A stretch of 64,000 nt of DNA from Dipteris shenzhenensis (lineage: Eukaryota > Polypodiophyta > Polypodiopsida > Gleicheniales), in the NCBI GenBank assembly GCA_047967505.1, contig CM106539.1; one strand, written 5' to 3'. The notes below the pieces were generated by a model. That model worked only from the letters and a program-made list of their open reading frames with translations, had not been told where the DNA came from and made no database searches. A program made the translations under genes and the position numbers. This document shows, piece by piece, positions 46,328-55,936 of the stretch. Every line of letters begins with the position of its first letter. Position 1 is the first letter of the stretch.

Positions 46328-46521
46328 TTGTCATGGGTGGGGAAAAGGGTTTAGAAGGGGAGGGAATGAAGAGGGAGACTATGGTACAAAGGGAAAGGGA
46401 GAGGGGAAAGAGAAGCATGTACATGATGGGAGGAGGAATGTAAAGATGGAGACATCAAGGGAAGAGGGCCATGCTTTATTTGAAAGGAAGGGAAGGGAAA
46501 ATCAAAGTACTAGCTAGGTGG
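46328..46521 (+). repeat. Left arm of an inverted repeat around the gypsy 5' LTR
   Basis: This sequence is the reverse complement of 47221-47438 with about 90% identity and a few gaps. It ends in aagtactagctaggtgg, the complement of the LTR tail, directly before LTR base 46522. It cuts off the coiled-coil gene. Confidence 0.85.
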
Positions 46522-47237
46522 TGTTATGGATAAATTTGTCTAAGGAAAAAGGCATAAATATGAGTGTGTGTTTGTATGTGTGGCAATATTATAATAAAAT
46601 ATGGTGTGCATAGGGCCCAGGGTTGAGGTGGCAGGGCATGACCAAGTGCCACCCTTCCACATAAGAGGACCCATAAGGTGTGATGTACATAATCCATGGT
46701 AGTAATATTATAAAATGTAAGGTGGCATGGCTCCTCCATGTGCCACCCCTCCACCTAGACTGCATTTAGTGAGATATAGCCCAAAGTCTATGGGAGAAGT
46801 AATATAAAATAGGTGGAGATGGATATTATATTGGATTATTCCCTCCATGTAGGATAGGCCCATGTGGGGGAGGTATAGAAGGTCCAAGAATGCAAGTTAA
46901 ATAATGGGGAAAGTAGGATGAGGTGGCAAGATTCCTTGTGCCAACCCTCCACTTGTCCTCTTAGAGGTTTGAACGTATTATAAAATTGGGGAGAGACCAA
47001 GGGAGTATCATAGACTTGAGATATGGGGATTGATTTATGTGGAAAAATGAGGCAAAGGGTTGTTGCACACAATTGAGAGTGCATAACCGCCTAGCCCACA
47101 TGGGAGACTTTTCCACACACACCATGCATGTGGGAGGATGCATTTATTGGGAGAGACCCCCTCTCTTGGCTATAAAAGGAGGGGGCTATTCTTTGATGAG
47201 ACACGCTCATTCTTGTAAAGCCACCTAGCTAGTACTT
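46522..47237 (+). repeat. 5' LTR of the gypsy element
   Basis: 716 bp matching 54522-55237 at about 98.6% by eye. It starts tgttatggataaatttg. Confidence 0.88.
47171..47179 (+). promoter_or_regulatory. TATA box in the 5' LTR
   Basis: tataaaagg lies about 60 bp before the LTR end and is conserved in the other LTRs (55171-55179, and on the minus strand near 55271). It is the likely core promoter of the element. Confidence 0.7.
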
Positions 47238-47438
47238 TGATTTCCCCCTTCCCTTCCTTTCAAATAATGCATGGTCCTCTTCCCTTGATGTCTCCATCTT
47301 TACATTCCTCCTCCCCTCATGTACATGCTTCCCTTCCCCCTCTCCCTTTCCCCTTGTGCCATAGTCTCCCTCTTCATTCCCTCCCCTTCTAATCCCTTTT
47401 CCCCTCCCATGATAATGTTTCACCCTCACATTCTCCTT
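47221..47438 (-). repeat. Right arm of the inverted repeat (start of the leader)
   Basis: The reverse complement of 46328-46521. It consists of the LTR tail plus the first 200 bp of the leader, a pyrimidine-rich segment with ccccttcccttcctttcaaa. Open frames on the minus strand (GRGKGIRRGGNEEGDYG) mirror the plus-strand frame in the left arm and are not separate genes. Confidence 0.85.
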
Positions 47439-48930
47439 TCCCCTATGGCCCTTGAGCGTCGTCATGCTTAGTGTCTAGCCTCTTGTCCTGATTTCTTTTT
47501 TGCCTAATAGAAATGGTGTGGCTACTGGGATCGAAATCTCCACGGTTAGTGGTGTAAAACCTGTTACTCCTACGACTGGGTGCGGCTTCGCAGCCTCTTC
47601 CGTGCACAGTTCTCTACTTTTGCACCTCCAAACTATGTGCCTTCCCTATCTCTACGGCTGCAAAACCTCCTTGCTTCTGCACTTTCAGTATGCCTGCTTT
47701 CTGCTCATGGTTTCTACGTGTATTGTGGCCGGCGAATCTTCTGCTCGTACTGGTCGCATCTGCAGAATTGTAACATGTGTGCTCCTTCTCAGTTCCTGCG
47801 CGTGCATTCGCGCGTCTACTGTGTTCACGCGCGCGATAGTTTTCTGGGCTCCTGCGTCTTCTGGTCGCGGATAGTTTTTCTGAGTTTTTGTAAAACTGTA
47901 ACAGATCCTGCGCCCCCCCCCTTCTCTCTACTCTTACTTTTCTTCTTCTTCTCCTTCTCTTCTCCTTCTCCTCTCCTCTCTCCTCTTTTTATTAAAGAGT
48001 AGGATTTGAACCCAAGACCTCCCCCTTCACAAAAGGGAGACTTACCATTGGGCCAACAAGTTGGAAGTGATGAAAATGTAATGATTTTTGCTTATATATT
48101 GAAATCTCGGGAGCTGTAACTCTCTAACCATGGGGAGTTTACTCTTGCTATAAAAAGCAAAAGTATTCATTTTATGTGCTCTATTCACATCTCCTACTAG
48201 ATCGCAGATTCGAAACTTTTCCAAGTCCACTTCACGGATGCACGCCACACGAGGAGGGTGGATATTTATGTTACTTCTCGACGAGTTTAAGGATTTGGTG
48301 CATGGTCCTCCGCTCATTACGGCTACCAATTGGCGAGATCTCTTTCTTGATCTTCATGTCGACCTTCAACGGCTGATTGTCCAGTGCATTGTTCAAGGAG
48401 ACGACGGGTGGGATGATACACCATGGTTGATTCAAGGTGAAGAACTATTGATACGCTGGGAGAACTTTGATTTTAATTCTACTCATTGTGCGGTGATCAA
48501 GCTACTTGCTGCTTCGGAGGTAATTAAAAGGGTGTCCTTCATCGAAGGGTGGGATGCTCCCCAAGCTTGGGGGGAGATTTGGTGCATCTGCTTGTTAATT
48601 CCTATGGATAAGCTCATCTTGAATGGTTTATTCTCAATCTCACTACAAAGGTTTCTAGGCCTTGGCTATGGTTGGTAATGTTTCGACCAAGGAATCCATT
48701 TGTACCTAATCAACCATTTGTGCCTCATTTTGAGCTTCAAGTTGTAATTCTTTTTGGTCTAAAGATAGACTATCAATAAAGGATTGCAAGTTTATTTGGT
48801 GCTAAATGTTTGGCTCAAGTATTGAATTCTCCCCACCCTCTCCTTCTACCTATCTTGGACTATCGAGAAACTTGGGATGTCCGGATTTTAGTCTTGGTGT
48901 GATGACATCTTGGATCCTTCAATTTGATGG
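47439..48930 (+). other. Gypsy leader without a recognised domain
   Basis: Between the inverted-repeat arm and the RNase H-like domain. An open frame at 48238-48678 (146 codons, with NWRDLFLDLHVDLQRLIVQ and LLIRWENFDFNSTHCAVIKLL) looks more protein-like than its surroundings but matches no family I know. It could be a leader ORF of the element. A tRNA-like segment lies at 47996-48064. Confidence 0.4.
47996..48064 (-). mobile_element. tRNA-related SINE head or tRNA relic
   Basis: On the minus strand ttggcccaatggtaag (48057-48042) resembles a pol III A box and gggttcaaatcct (48013-48001) a B box, about 30 bp apart as in tRNA genes. The arms do not close into a full cloverleaf and no CCA-type end follows. 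The run of pyrimidines on its downstream side (47930-47990) has no clear family. It may be a SINE 5' end. Confidence 0.45.
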
Positions 48931-49320
48931 AGCTTACAAACCTTAGACCAAGGCTATTGGCATGGGTGTGAAGCTCACTTCACCAGGTGGTAAGGAGTAT
49001 TGTTATAGCAAGTCTACACTTGCGAGTACATGCAATCAAGCTGAGTACTCGGCACTCATTTTTGGGCTACAAAAGGCACAAGAACATCACGTCAAGCAAC
49101 TTGAGGTGCAAGGAGATTCTCAACTAGTGTGTGAACAAGTTAGTGGAAGGTGGAAGGTGCGGAGCAAAGGCTTGGTTCCATGACATCAACAAGCATTGGA
49201 ACTTTGCAACCAATTTGAAGAGGTAAAAATTTAGCATATCCCTTGAGCTCAAAATCTAGTTGTTGATTTCTTGGCACGTGAAGCTTGTACTTCAATCACG
49301 CATGACGCGAGTGGAAGCAC
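48914..49320 (+). pseudogene. Extra RNase H (RVT_3-like) domain upstream of gag
   Basis: An RNase H1-type fold that removes RNA from RNA/DNA hybrids. Four acidic positions are readable: LQFDGAYKP (48917), NQAEYSALIFGLQKAQ (49030), EVQGDSQLVCEQVSG (49104) and VVDFLAREA (49258). A stop after KP (48944) and a frame change at about 49180 break it. The pattern (AEY.ALI.GL, GDSQLV.QV.G.W) matches the archaeal-like/plant RVT_3 group rather than the RT-linked RNase H of gypsy pol. Tat-type elements are known to carry such a second domain, though usually inside pol. Here it lies about 0.6 kb before gag. It could be a separate insertion. Confidence 0.65.
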
Positions 49321-49871
49321 CACCCCAACAAAGTCGCAAGCCACGAAGGAGGGTGATCATTTGTAAGGAACGCAAAGGTTGTCATCATCATGAAACTAAG
49401 TGTTGGGCATATTTGATACGAGTTTACTGACTTCGGAAGATCATCAGAAAGGTCCTCAAGGACATTGCTCAAAAGAAGGATGCCGGACCACACACCCCTT
49501 GAAGAAATAGCATGGCGACTACAAGAACTGGAAGAAGCTGAAGGTGATGTGCAAGCTCTCCAAATGTTGACATTTGTCATGGCATTCTTTTTTGCCTTGA
49601 TGAACAACCTCATACAGCGCCGTGTCTCTAACCCTCGCTTGTAAAGATGGATGTGATATCATGAGGGTTGGTCCTTTTAAGATTGTCTATGTGCTATTCT
49701 ATGCTGAAGATTCTTCCCGTGTAGTATTTCACAATACACCAGTCACACCCTACCTTGCCTATGTGTGCTTTGTGGATGTATCTTCACTCGATTTTCAGTT
49801 CAAGCTTCCTCTTTCTATTGTTTGTCCATAGATAAGCCTCGTCTTGCCTCTCTCTTTTCCATCTTCCAAGC
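49321..49871 (+). other. Leader between extra RNase H and gag
   Basis: Contains only short frames. One of them (about 49497-49642) is helical, reading PLEEIAWRLQELEEAEGDVQAL, and may be a relic of a leader protein. Nothing else is recognised. Confidence 0.35.
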
Positions 49872-50860
49872 ATGGTTGACATTCTCGTGTTTTGTGGACA
49901 GGTTGAAGAAAATCCAAATGAGTATCTTGTGGCCTTCAAGCGCCGTTGTGTTTCTCTCAACTTTCTTACTGAAGATAGATGGCTGTTGGTTCTTCCCACA
50001 TTTCTAGAGGGTTTGGCTCAAGTGTGGTATGAGAAGCAGGCCGAAGATGTTCGCTAAAGCTGGCCAAGGTTGATAGTAGCGATGATTGAGTATTTCGGCA
50101 AAGAAGAGGAGCCAGAGAATGTGTACCTGCAGGTGGCAAACTTGAAGTAGTCAAAAGGTGAGATAGCGCATCGATATGTGGATCGAGCGACCGTGCTCCT
50201 AGACCGTTTAATTGCCATGCAGGAGGACAATGTCAGATTTCGAGCTGGAATGACTTAGCATGTGTTGGGCTACCTTGTAGCAGGAGAAGTGACAAATTCT
50301 GCCTCAAGCTTAAATGGGAGAATCTAAAAACTATGGTGCTAGCACATGAGATTGCTCAAAAGTTTGATAAAGTTCAGTCTGACCCTACTTCAAAGAAGAC
50401 GATTGTCCCTCCGCAACCCTCTTAATTCTTGCAACAACAACCTGGGGGGTCTAACTCTCCCACTCCCCATTAGGGATGTATCCACTGCCTCCACCTCAAA
50501 TGTATGGTCCTCCCTTAGATGCTTACCCTCAACAAGGTGTATATTCTCACCCTCCACCTCGAAGATTTTCCTAGCCTCGCCCATGAGCCCCCCTCCTTTC
50601 TACTCCCTCGGCCCCTCCAGCTAAAGAGGCCCCCCCTGCAATAGAACCTGGAGTCAATGACCTAGCCAAGGCCCTGAATGATCTTCGGCTTGAGATGGTG
50701 GGCATCAAAAATCAAGCCAACCACCCTCCAAGAGACCGTGCTAATGTTGTATGCTACGAGTGCCACTAGAAGGGTCATTATCGCACGGAATGTCCCAATA
50801 TTCCAAGGGTGAATCTTCTAAGTGAATCAGGCACTGAGGATTCTGACTTGGGAAAAGAAG
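49872..50860 (+). pseudogene. Gypsy gag with CCHC knuckle, decayed
   Basis: Capsid homology starts at MVDILVFCGQVEENPNEYLV (49872) and runs on through LPTFLEGLAQVWYEKQ and, after a stop at 50055, IEYFGKEEEPENVYLQVANL. A Pro/Ser-rich linker follows (50390-50640). The zinc knuckle at 50750-50795 reads C-Y-E-C-H-stop-K-G-H-Y-R-T-E-C, a CX2CX4HX4C pattern with one internal TAG. Protease follows about 300 bp on. Confidence 0.7.
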
Positions 50861-51062
50861 TCATACCACCTTGGACCCCTCTCCAAACCATGCTAGGCTG
50901 CCCCAGGAAGAAGGTGTCCTTCTCAGAGCCCTCAGATGCTAAGATGGTAGACCCACCAACAGAGAAGACTTAAATATTCCGCAGGAGTAAGTGGTCACCC
51001 TCGTATTTTCCCATCGGCTCAAGGCAAGAGACTATTCGATTGTTTAGGACCTTGCTCATCAG

Positions 51063-51740
51063 TCTTTGAGCATCATGCTCCCTCAACTAATAGCATTAAG
51101 CCCTAAGGTGAGACGTGAGCTACAGCAAGGGCTCTCAACAAGAAGGAGTAAGAAAAAGGAAAAGGTACGAGAGGTATCTTCTATCTTTGAAGAAATTGAT
51201 CGGCACCCACATACAGTAGATGTCATCATAGATAATTGCCGTGTCAAAAATGTGGGTGTTGATGGGGGAGCTGCATGTAATATCATGGTGCCCTGAATCA
51301 TGAAGAAATTGAATTTGAAATGCACAAGGCATTCCTCCACTCAAATCAAGGTAGCAGATGGTCGACGACTCGCTACCCTAGGAGTCATTGAGAATTTGCC
51401 CATCACTATCAATGGGTTGACCACCACCGTCAATTTCTATGTAATGGACATCGAAGATACAGGCAGGAGTTACCTAGCCATACTCAGGAGACCATGGTTG
51501 AGAAAGAGTGATGCAATCAGCTATTGGAAGACAGGACACATGTCTTTTGGTGCTTCTAAGGAGAAGATCTCGGTGCAACTAGGTGCCACGGAACCAGAAG
51601 AAGAAGAGGAGCAAGACAGTGATACTCTCTCATCCTCGGTGTCTGAATCGATGGGAGGATCAGATGGGGGGAAGGAGTTCTCAGATGAGGAAGTTTACAT
51701 GATGCGGATGTCTCCAACCCTGCCACCTGTAGATAGGTAA
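51063..51740 (+). pseudogene. Gypsy aspartic protease, decayed
   Basis: The active site is in NVGVDGGAACNIMVP (about 51250-51295), of the DGGA form shared with the copy at 14.2 kb, so DGGA is likely the family norm and not damage. Downstream TQIKVADGRRLATLGVIENL and RSYLAILRRPWLRK (LGRPWL equivalent) complete the fold. A single TGA at 51295 separates the halves. An acidic linker (EPEEEEEQDSD) leads toward RT. Confidence 0.75.
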
Positions 51741-51769
51741 CAGCTAGTCCTCAACAGCTTGAATCTATG

Positions 51770-52610
51770 CTTTCTCTAGACCTCACTCCAAGTGAGAAAG
51801 ATGAGTTCCTAGAAATGTTCAAAGATTTCCCTGACCTTTTCGCAACTAGCTACTGCCACCTTCGCCATGTGACTGCCATAGAACACAAGATAGAGCTGAA
51901 GCCCTGATGCGAAGCCTGTGGCTCAGAAGTATCGGAGATTAGGGTCCCTACAGACCGATGCTTTGTGCTCAAAGTTGCAGAAACTTGCAAAAGCTGGGTT
52001 TATTGTTCCAATTCACAATACTGAATGGGTTTCACTAGTGGTAGTCACCCCAAAGAAAAACAACAAGTGGCGGGTCTGCATCGACTATAAGAAACTCAAT
52101 GCAACCACCAAGAGGGACCATCATCCTCTTCCCTTTCAAGACCTCATCCTTGAGAAGTTAAGTGGTCATGAGATGTATACTTTCTGTGGTGGTTACTCCG
52201 GGTTTTATTAAATCAGAATTGCCGAAGAAGATGTGCTTAAAACCACATTTGCCACACCTTGGGGGACATTTGCATTCAAAGTAATGCTATTTGGCCTCAC
52301 CAATGCTCCTACTACCTTTCAGAGATTTATGCAGATGGTGTTTGCTCCTTATTTGGGGGATTTCTTGGAGGTGTTTTTAGATGATTTCTGTATATTATCG
52401 TCACGTAAGGAGCACATCATGAAGGTTAGGTTGGCCTTCCAAAGGGTCAATGATGCGAATGGCAGTCTCAACCCTGAGAAATGCACCATTGGAACCACTC
52501 AAGGGAGGTTACTGGGACATATTGTCTCATCTGAGGGCATCAAGCCTGACCCCGAGAAGGTAGAAGCCATCCTCAAGCTCTCCCCACCAACAACCAAACG
52601 TTAAGTAGGC
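51770..52610 (+). pseudogene. Gypsy reverse transcriptase, decayed
   Basis: Motifs in order: AKAGFIVPIHNTEWVSLVVV, VCIDYKKLNATTKRDHHPLP, TTFATPWGTFAFKVMLFGL, TNAPTTFQRFM and the active site EVFLDDFCILSS (52366-52401). The C-terminal part is LNPEKCTIGTTQGRLLGHIV. Only a few stops are present (51907, about 52209, 52602), so this is the best-kept RT in the window. Confidence 0.85.
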
Positions 52611-53480
52611 TCATTTGTCAATCTAGTAGGATACTATCACCGCTTCATTGATCAATATGCTGCTTTGACATGACCCATGACTATGCTATTAAAAGATGGG
52701 GTTGATTTCTCTTGGGATGAGGATTGTGATCATGGGTTTGCACAAATCAAGAATGCTCTGGCTTCAGAACCCATTCTATGGAATCCAGATTGGTCAAAGA
52801 CTTTCTATATCAATCCTGGGTTTGGTGAGCACACTCTGGCAGGTATTCTTCTCCAGCAAGGGGAGGATCGGTTCATGTATCCCATTCGATTTGCTTCTTG
52901 ACAATTGCTCGACACTGAGCGACGCTATTTAGAGGCTGACAAGCATGCCTTGTCTTTGGTGTTCTGCATTGAGAAATTTAAGCATTATGTGGCTAGAAAG
53001 TCCTTCATTATACTCACTAGCATTGGTCTTGCAAAGCAGGTTCTTCAATCACCAAATCCCATGGGCCAGTTGGCCAAATGGTTGGCAGTTTTACAAGAAT
53101 ATGATTTTTCTTTCAAAATTGTAAAAGGGGGTTGTTCTAACTTGAAGAATGCTTTGATTGATTCAGAGGAGTGCCTTGATGTAACCATTGTAGCGGCCAT
53201 AGAAGTTGGGGATCCATGGTATGGTGGTATCTATAGGTTTCTAACTGCTTTCTCCTTTCCTCTAGAAAGTACTAGCTATGAGAGAAAGAAGATCTGCAGA
53301 GAGAGTAGGCGCTACACCCTCTTTGATGGGATGTTGTACCGTCAAGGCATGGATGGGGTACTAAGATGGGCCATTGATGCAGATGAAGTACCTAAGGTAT
53401 TGAAGAATTATCATGATGGATTTTGTGGAGGCCACTATGCCAGTGACTATACAGCTAAGAAGATTTTACATGCTGGGTAC
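52611..53480 (+). pseudogene. Gypsy RNase H and linker, decayed
   Basis: After the RT thumb (LVGYYHRFIDQYAALT) the RNase H reads FSWDEDCDHGFAQIKNALAS, then TFYINPGFGEHTLAGILLQQ. The position of the first catalytic Asp (DAS in active members) is not Asp here. ERRYLEADKHALSLVFCIEK and FKHYVARKSFIILTS follow. The linker to integrase is open for 193 codons (52905-53486). The same non-Asp reading is seen in the inverted copy, so it is probably a family trait. This may relate to the extra RNase H upstream. Confidence 0.7.
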
Positions 53481-54500
53481 TATTGATCGACCTTGTTCAA
53501 GGATGTCACTATGCATTGCAAAACTTGTGAACCATGCCAATTCTTTGGTAGGAAGGATTTGCATCGTGGGCAACATCACCCAGTGATGTCCATCCATTCG
53601 TTTCAGAAGTGGGGAAGAGATTTTGTCGGGCCCTTGCCCATGACTACTCGCAAAAAGAAGTATCTTTTGGTAGCCACTCAGTATGTCACTAAGTGTGCTG
53701 AAGCTATCACCCTCCCCGCTGCAAATGGTAAGGTAGTTTCAAATTTCATATTTGAACGTATGTGCACAAGGTTTGGGACAACCATGGAAATAGTATCTGA
53801 TCATGGGAGTCCATTCTTAAATGAAGTAGTGGAATTGCTCATGGATCGCATGGGTATTGATCATCGCACTTCTAGCATCTATTATCCAGCATCCATGGGT
53901 CAAACGGAGCAGACCAATGGCCTCCTTTGTAAAACCATGGGAAAAATGGCCATAGGGAATAGGAGCTTGTGGGATCAGAAGGTCACTGAAGCCGTGTAGG
54001 CTTACAACATCACTCATAAAACGTCTATAGGTCACACTCCTTTTGAGTTGGTGTATGGTACTGAGGCAATTTTACCACTAGAGATAGAGATTCCGGCCTT
54101 AAGATTGGCACAAGAGCAGAGGATGACAGAAGATGAACATGTAGAGGCCAGATTGGCACAACTTGAGAAGTTAAATGAAACCCGACTCCTTGCACTACAT
54201 TAAACAGAGATCCAAAAGAATCGACAAAAGGCCTGCTTGGATGCTAAGATTCGCGAGGGATGGGAAAGATGCTTTGCTGAGGGGGATGTTGTGCTATGCT
54301 TTGATAACAGATTGGACCACCAAATGGATAAGAAGTTTCTGCCACTGTGGACTGGTCCATACAAAGTCATCAAGGAACATAGCAATGGGTCTGTACAAGT
54401 TTAAGAGCTGCATGAGCCATATGGCAAGAAGGTGATCAACAAGCATTACCTCAAGCCCTTCTTTGTGCATGATCGACCCAAGCATGGAAATGCTATGCAT
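53410..54500 (+). pseudogene. Gypsy integrase, decayed
   Basis: The zinc-binding end is visible as HDGFCGGHYASDYTAKKIL then CKTCEPCQFFG. The catalytic core shows WGRDFVGPLP (first Asp), EIVSDHGSPF (second Asp) and MGQTEQTNGLL (Glu), so the D-D-E set is intact. The C-terminal part has GHTPFELVYG, then VVLCFDNRLDHQM and a GPYKVI segment, with no chromodomain. Stops lie at 53484, 53997, about 54201 and 54402. The PPT and LTR follow directly. Confidence 0.85.
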
Positions 54501-54506
54501 TCCCTG

Positions 54507-54521
54507 CCTGGGGGGGGGAAT
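54507..54521 (+). promoter_or_regulatory. Polypurine tract before the 3' LTR
   Basis: A run of G (54510-54518) followed by aatt directly precedes tgttatgg. It is the plus-strand primer site for reverse transcription. The inverted copy has the same feature on the minus strand at 55939-55946. Confidence 0.8.
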
Positions 54522-55237
54522 TGTTATGGATAAATTTGTCTAAGGAAAAAGGCATAAATATGAGTGTGTGTTTGTATGTGTGGCAATATTATAATAAAAT
54601 ATGGTGTGCATAGGGCCCAGGGTTGAGGTGGCAGGGCATGACCAAGTGCCACCCTTCCACGTAAGAGGACCCATAAGGTGTGATGTACATAATCCATCGT
54701 AGTAATATTATAAAATGTAAGGTGGCATGGCTCCTCCATGTGCCACCCCTCCACCTAGACTGCATTTAGTGAGATATGGCCCAAAGTCTATGGGAGAAGT
54801 AATATAAAATAGGTGGAGATGGATATTATATTGGATTATTCCCTCCATGTAGGATAGGCCCATGTGGGGGAGGTATAGAAGGTCCAAGAATGCAAGTCAA
54901 ATAATGGGGAAAGTAGGATGAGGTGGCAAGATTCCTTGTGCCAACCCTCTACTTGTCCTCCTAGAGGTTTGAATGTATTATAAAATTGGGGAGAGACCAA
55001 GGGAGTATCATAGACTTGAGATATGGGGCTTGATTTATGTGGAAAAATGAGGCAAAGGGTTGTCGCACACAATTGAGAGTGCATAACCGCCTAGCCCACA
55101 TGGGAGACTTTTCCACACACACCATGCATGTGGGAGGATGCATTTATTGGGAGAGACCCCCTCTCTTGGCTATAAAAGGAGGGGGCTATTCTTTGATGAG
55201 ACACGCTCATTCTTATAAAGCCACCTAGCTAGTACTT
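54522..55237 (+). repeat. 3' LTR of the gypsy element
   Basis: 716 bp. Its right end touches an inverted LTR of the same family with no spacer. Confidence 0.88.
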
Positions 55238-55936
55238 ATGAGCATGTCCCATCAAGGAATAGCCCCCTCCTTTTATAGCCAAGAGAGGGGGTCTCTCCCA
55301 ATAAATGCATCCTCCCACATGCATGGTGTGTGTGGAAAAGTTTCCCATGTGGGCTAGGTGGTTACACACTCTCAATTGTGTGCGACAACCCTTTGCCTCA
55401 TTTTTCCACATAAATCAAGCCCCATATCTCAAGTCTATGATACTCCCTTGGTCTCTTCCCAATTTTATAATACGTTCAAACCTCTAGGAGGACAAGTGGA
55501 GGGTTGGCACAAGGAATCTTGCCACCTCATCCTATTTTCCCCATTATTTAACTTGCATCCTTAGACTATCGATACCCTCCCCACATGGGCCTATCCTACA
55601 TGGAGGGAATAATCCAGTATAATATCCATCTCCACCTATTTTATATTACTTCTCTCACGGACTTTAGGCCATATCTCACTTAATGCGGGCATGGGACTAG
55701 CTAGGTGGAGGGGTGGCACATGGAGGAACCATGCCACCTTACATTTTATAATATTACTACCATGGATTATGTGCAACACACCTTATGGGTCCTCTTACGT
55801 GGAAGGTGGCACATGGTCATGCCATGCCACCTCAACCCTGGGCTCTATGCACACCATATTTTATTATACTATTGCCACACATATAAACACACACACATAT
55901 TTATGCCTTTTTCCTTAGACAAATTTATCCATAATA
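55238..55936 (-). repeat. Inverted 3' LTR of a second gypsy copy
   Basis: The reverse complement of the LTRs at 46.5 and 54.5 kb. On the minus strand it starts tattatggataaa (G to A at the second base) at 55936 and lacks about 27 bp of the LTR tail at the 55238 end, where it meets the neighbouring LTR. It is more diverged than the plus-strand pair. Confidence 0.88.

Larger units (their letters stand above)
46522..55237 (+). mobile_element. Ty3/gypsy retrotransposon, 8.7 kb, Tat/Athila-like, decayed
   Basis: Two direct LTRs of 716 bp (46522-47237 and 54522-55237, about ten mismatches) enclose a leader with an extra RNase H domain, then gag, protease, RT, RNase H and integrase in the standard gypsy order. 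A G-run purine tract (54511-54520) precedes the 3' LTR. No canonical primer binding site was found after the 5' LTR. Each LTR has TG at the start. The 3' end is unclear, since CA occurs at 47223/55223 but identity continues 14 bp further. Stops and shifts disable all proteins. No chromodomain follows integrase. Confidence 0.85.

Noticed and set aside
46119-46517. 132-codon open frame as a single gene
   Set aside because: Its first half belongs to the coiled-coil gene, the second half (from about 46328) is the inverted-repeat arm. The frame is a chance fusion.
47229-47465. 78-codon minus-strand frame
   Set aside because: It is the mirror of the frame in the left inverted-repeat arm and lies in an untranslated gypsy leader.
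47500-48002. 124- and 140-codon frames in the gypsy leader
   Set aside because: Overlapping frames with Cys/Ser/Leu-rich random-like content. The end runs into a pyrimidine tract and the tRNA-like segment.
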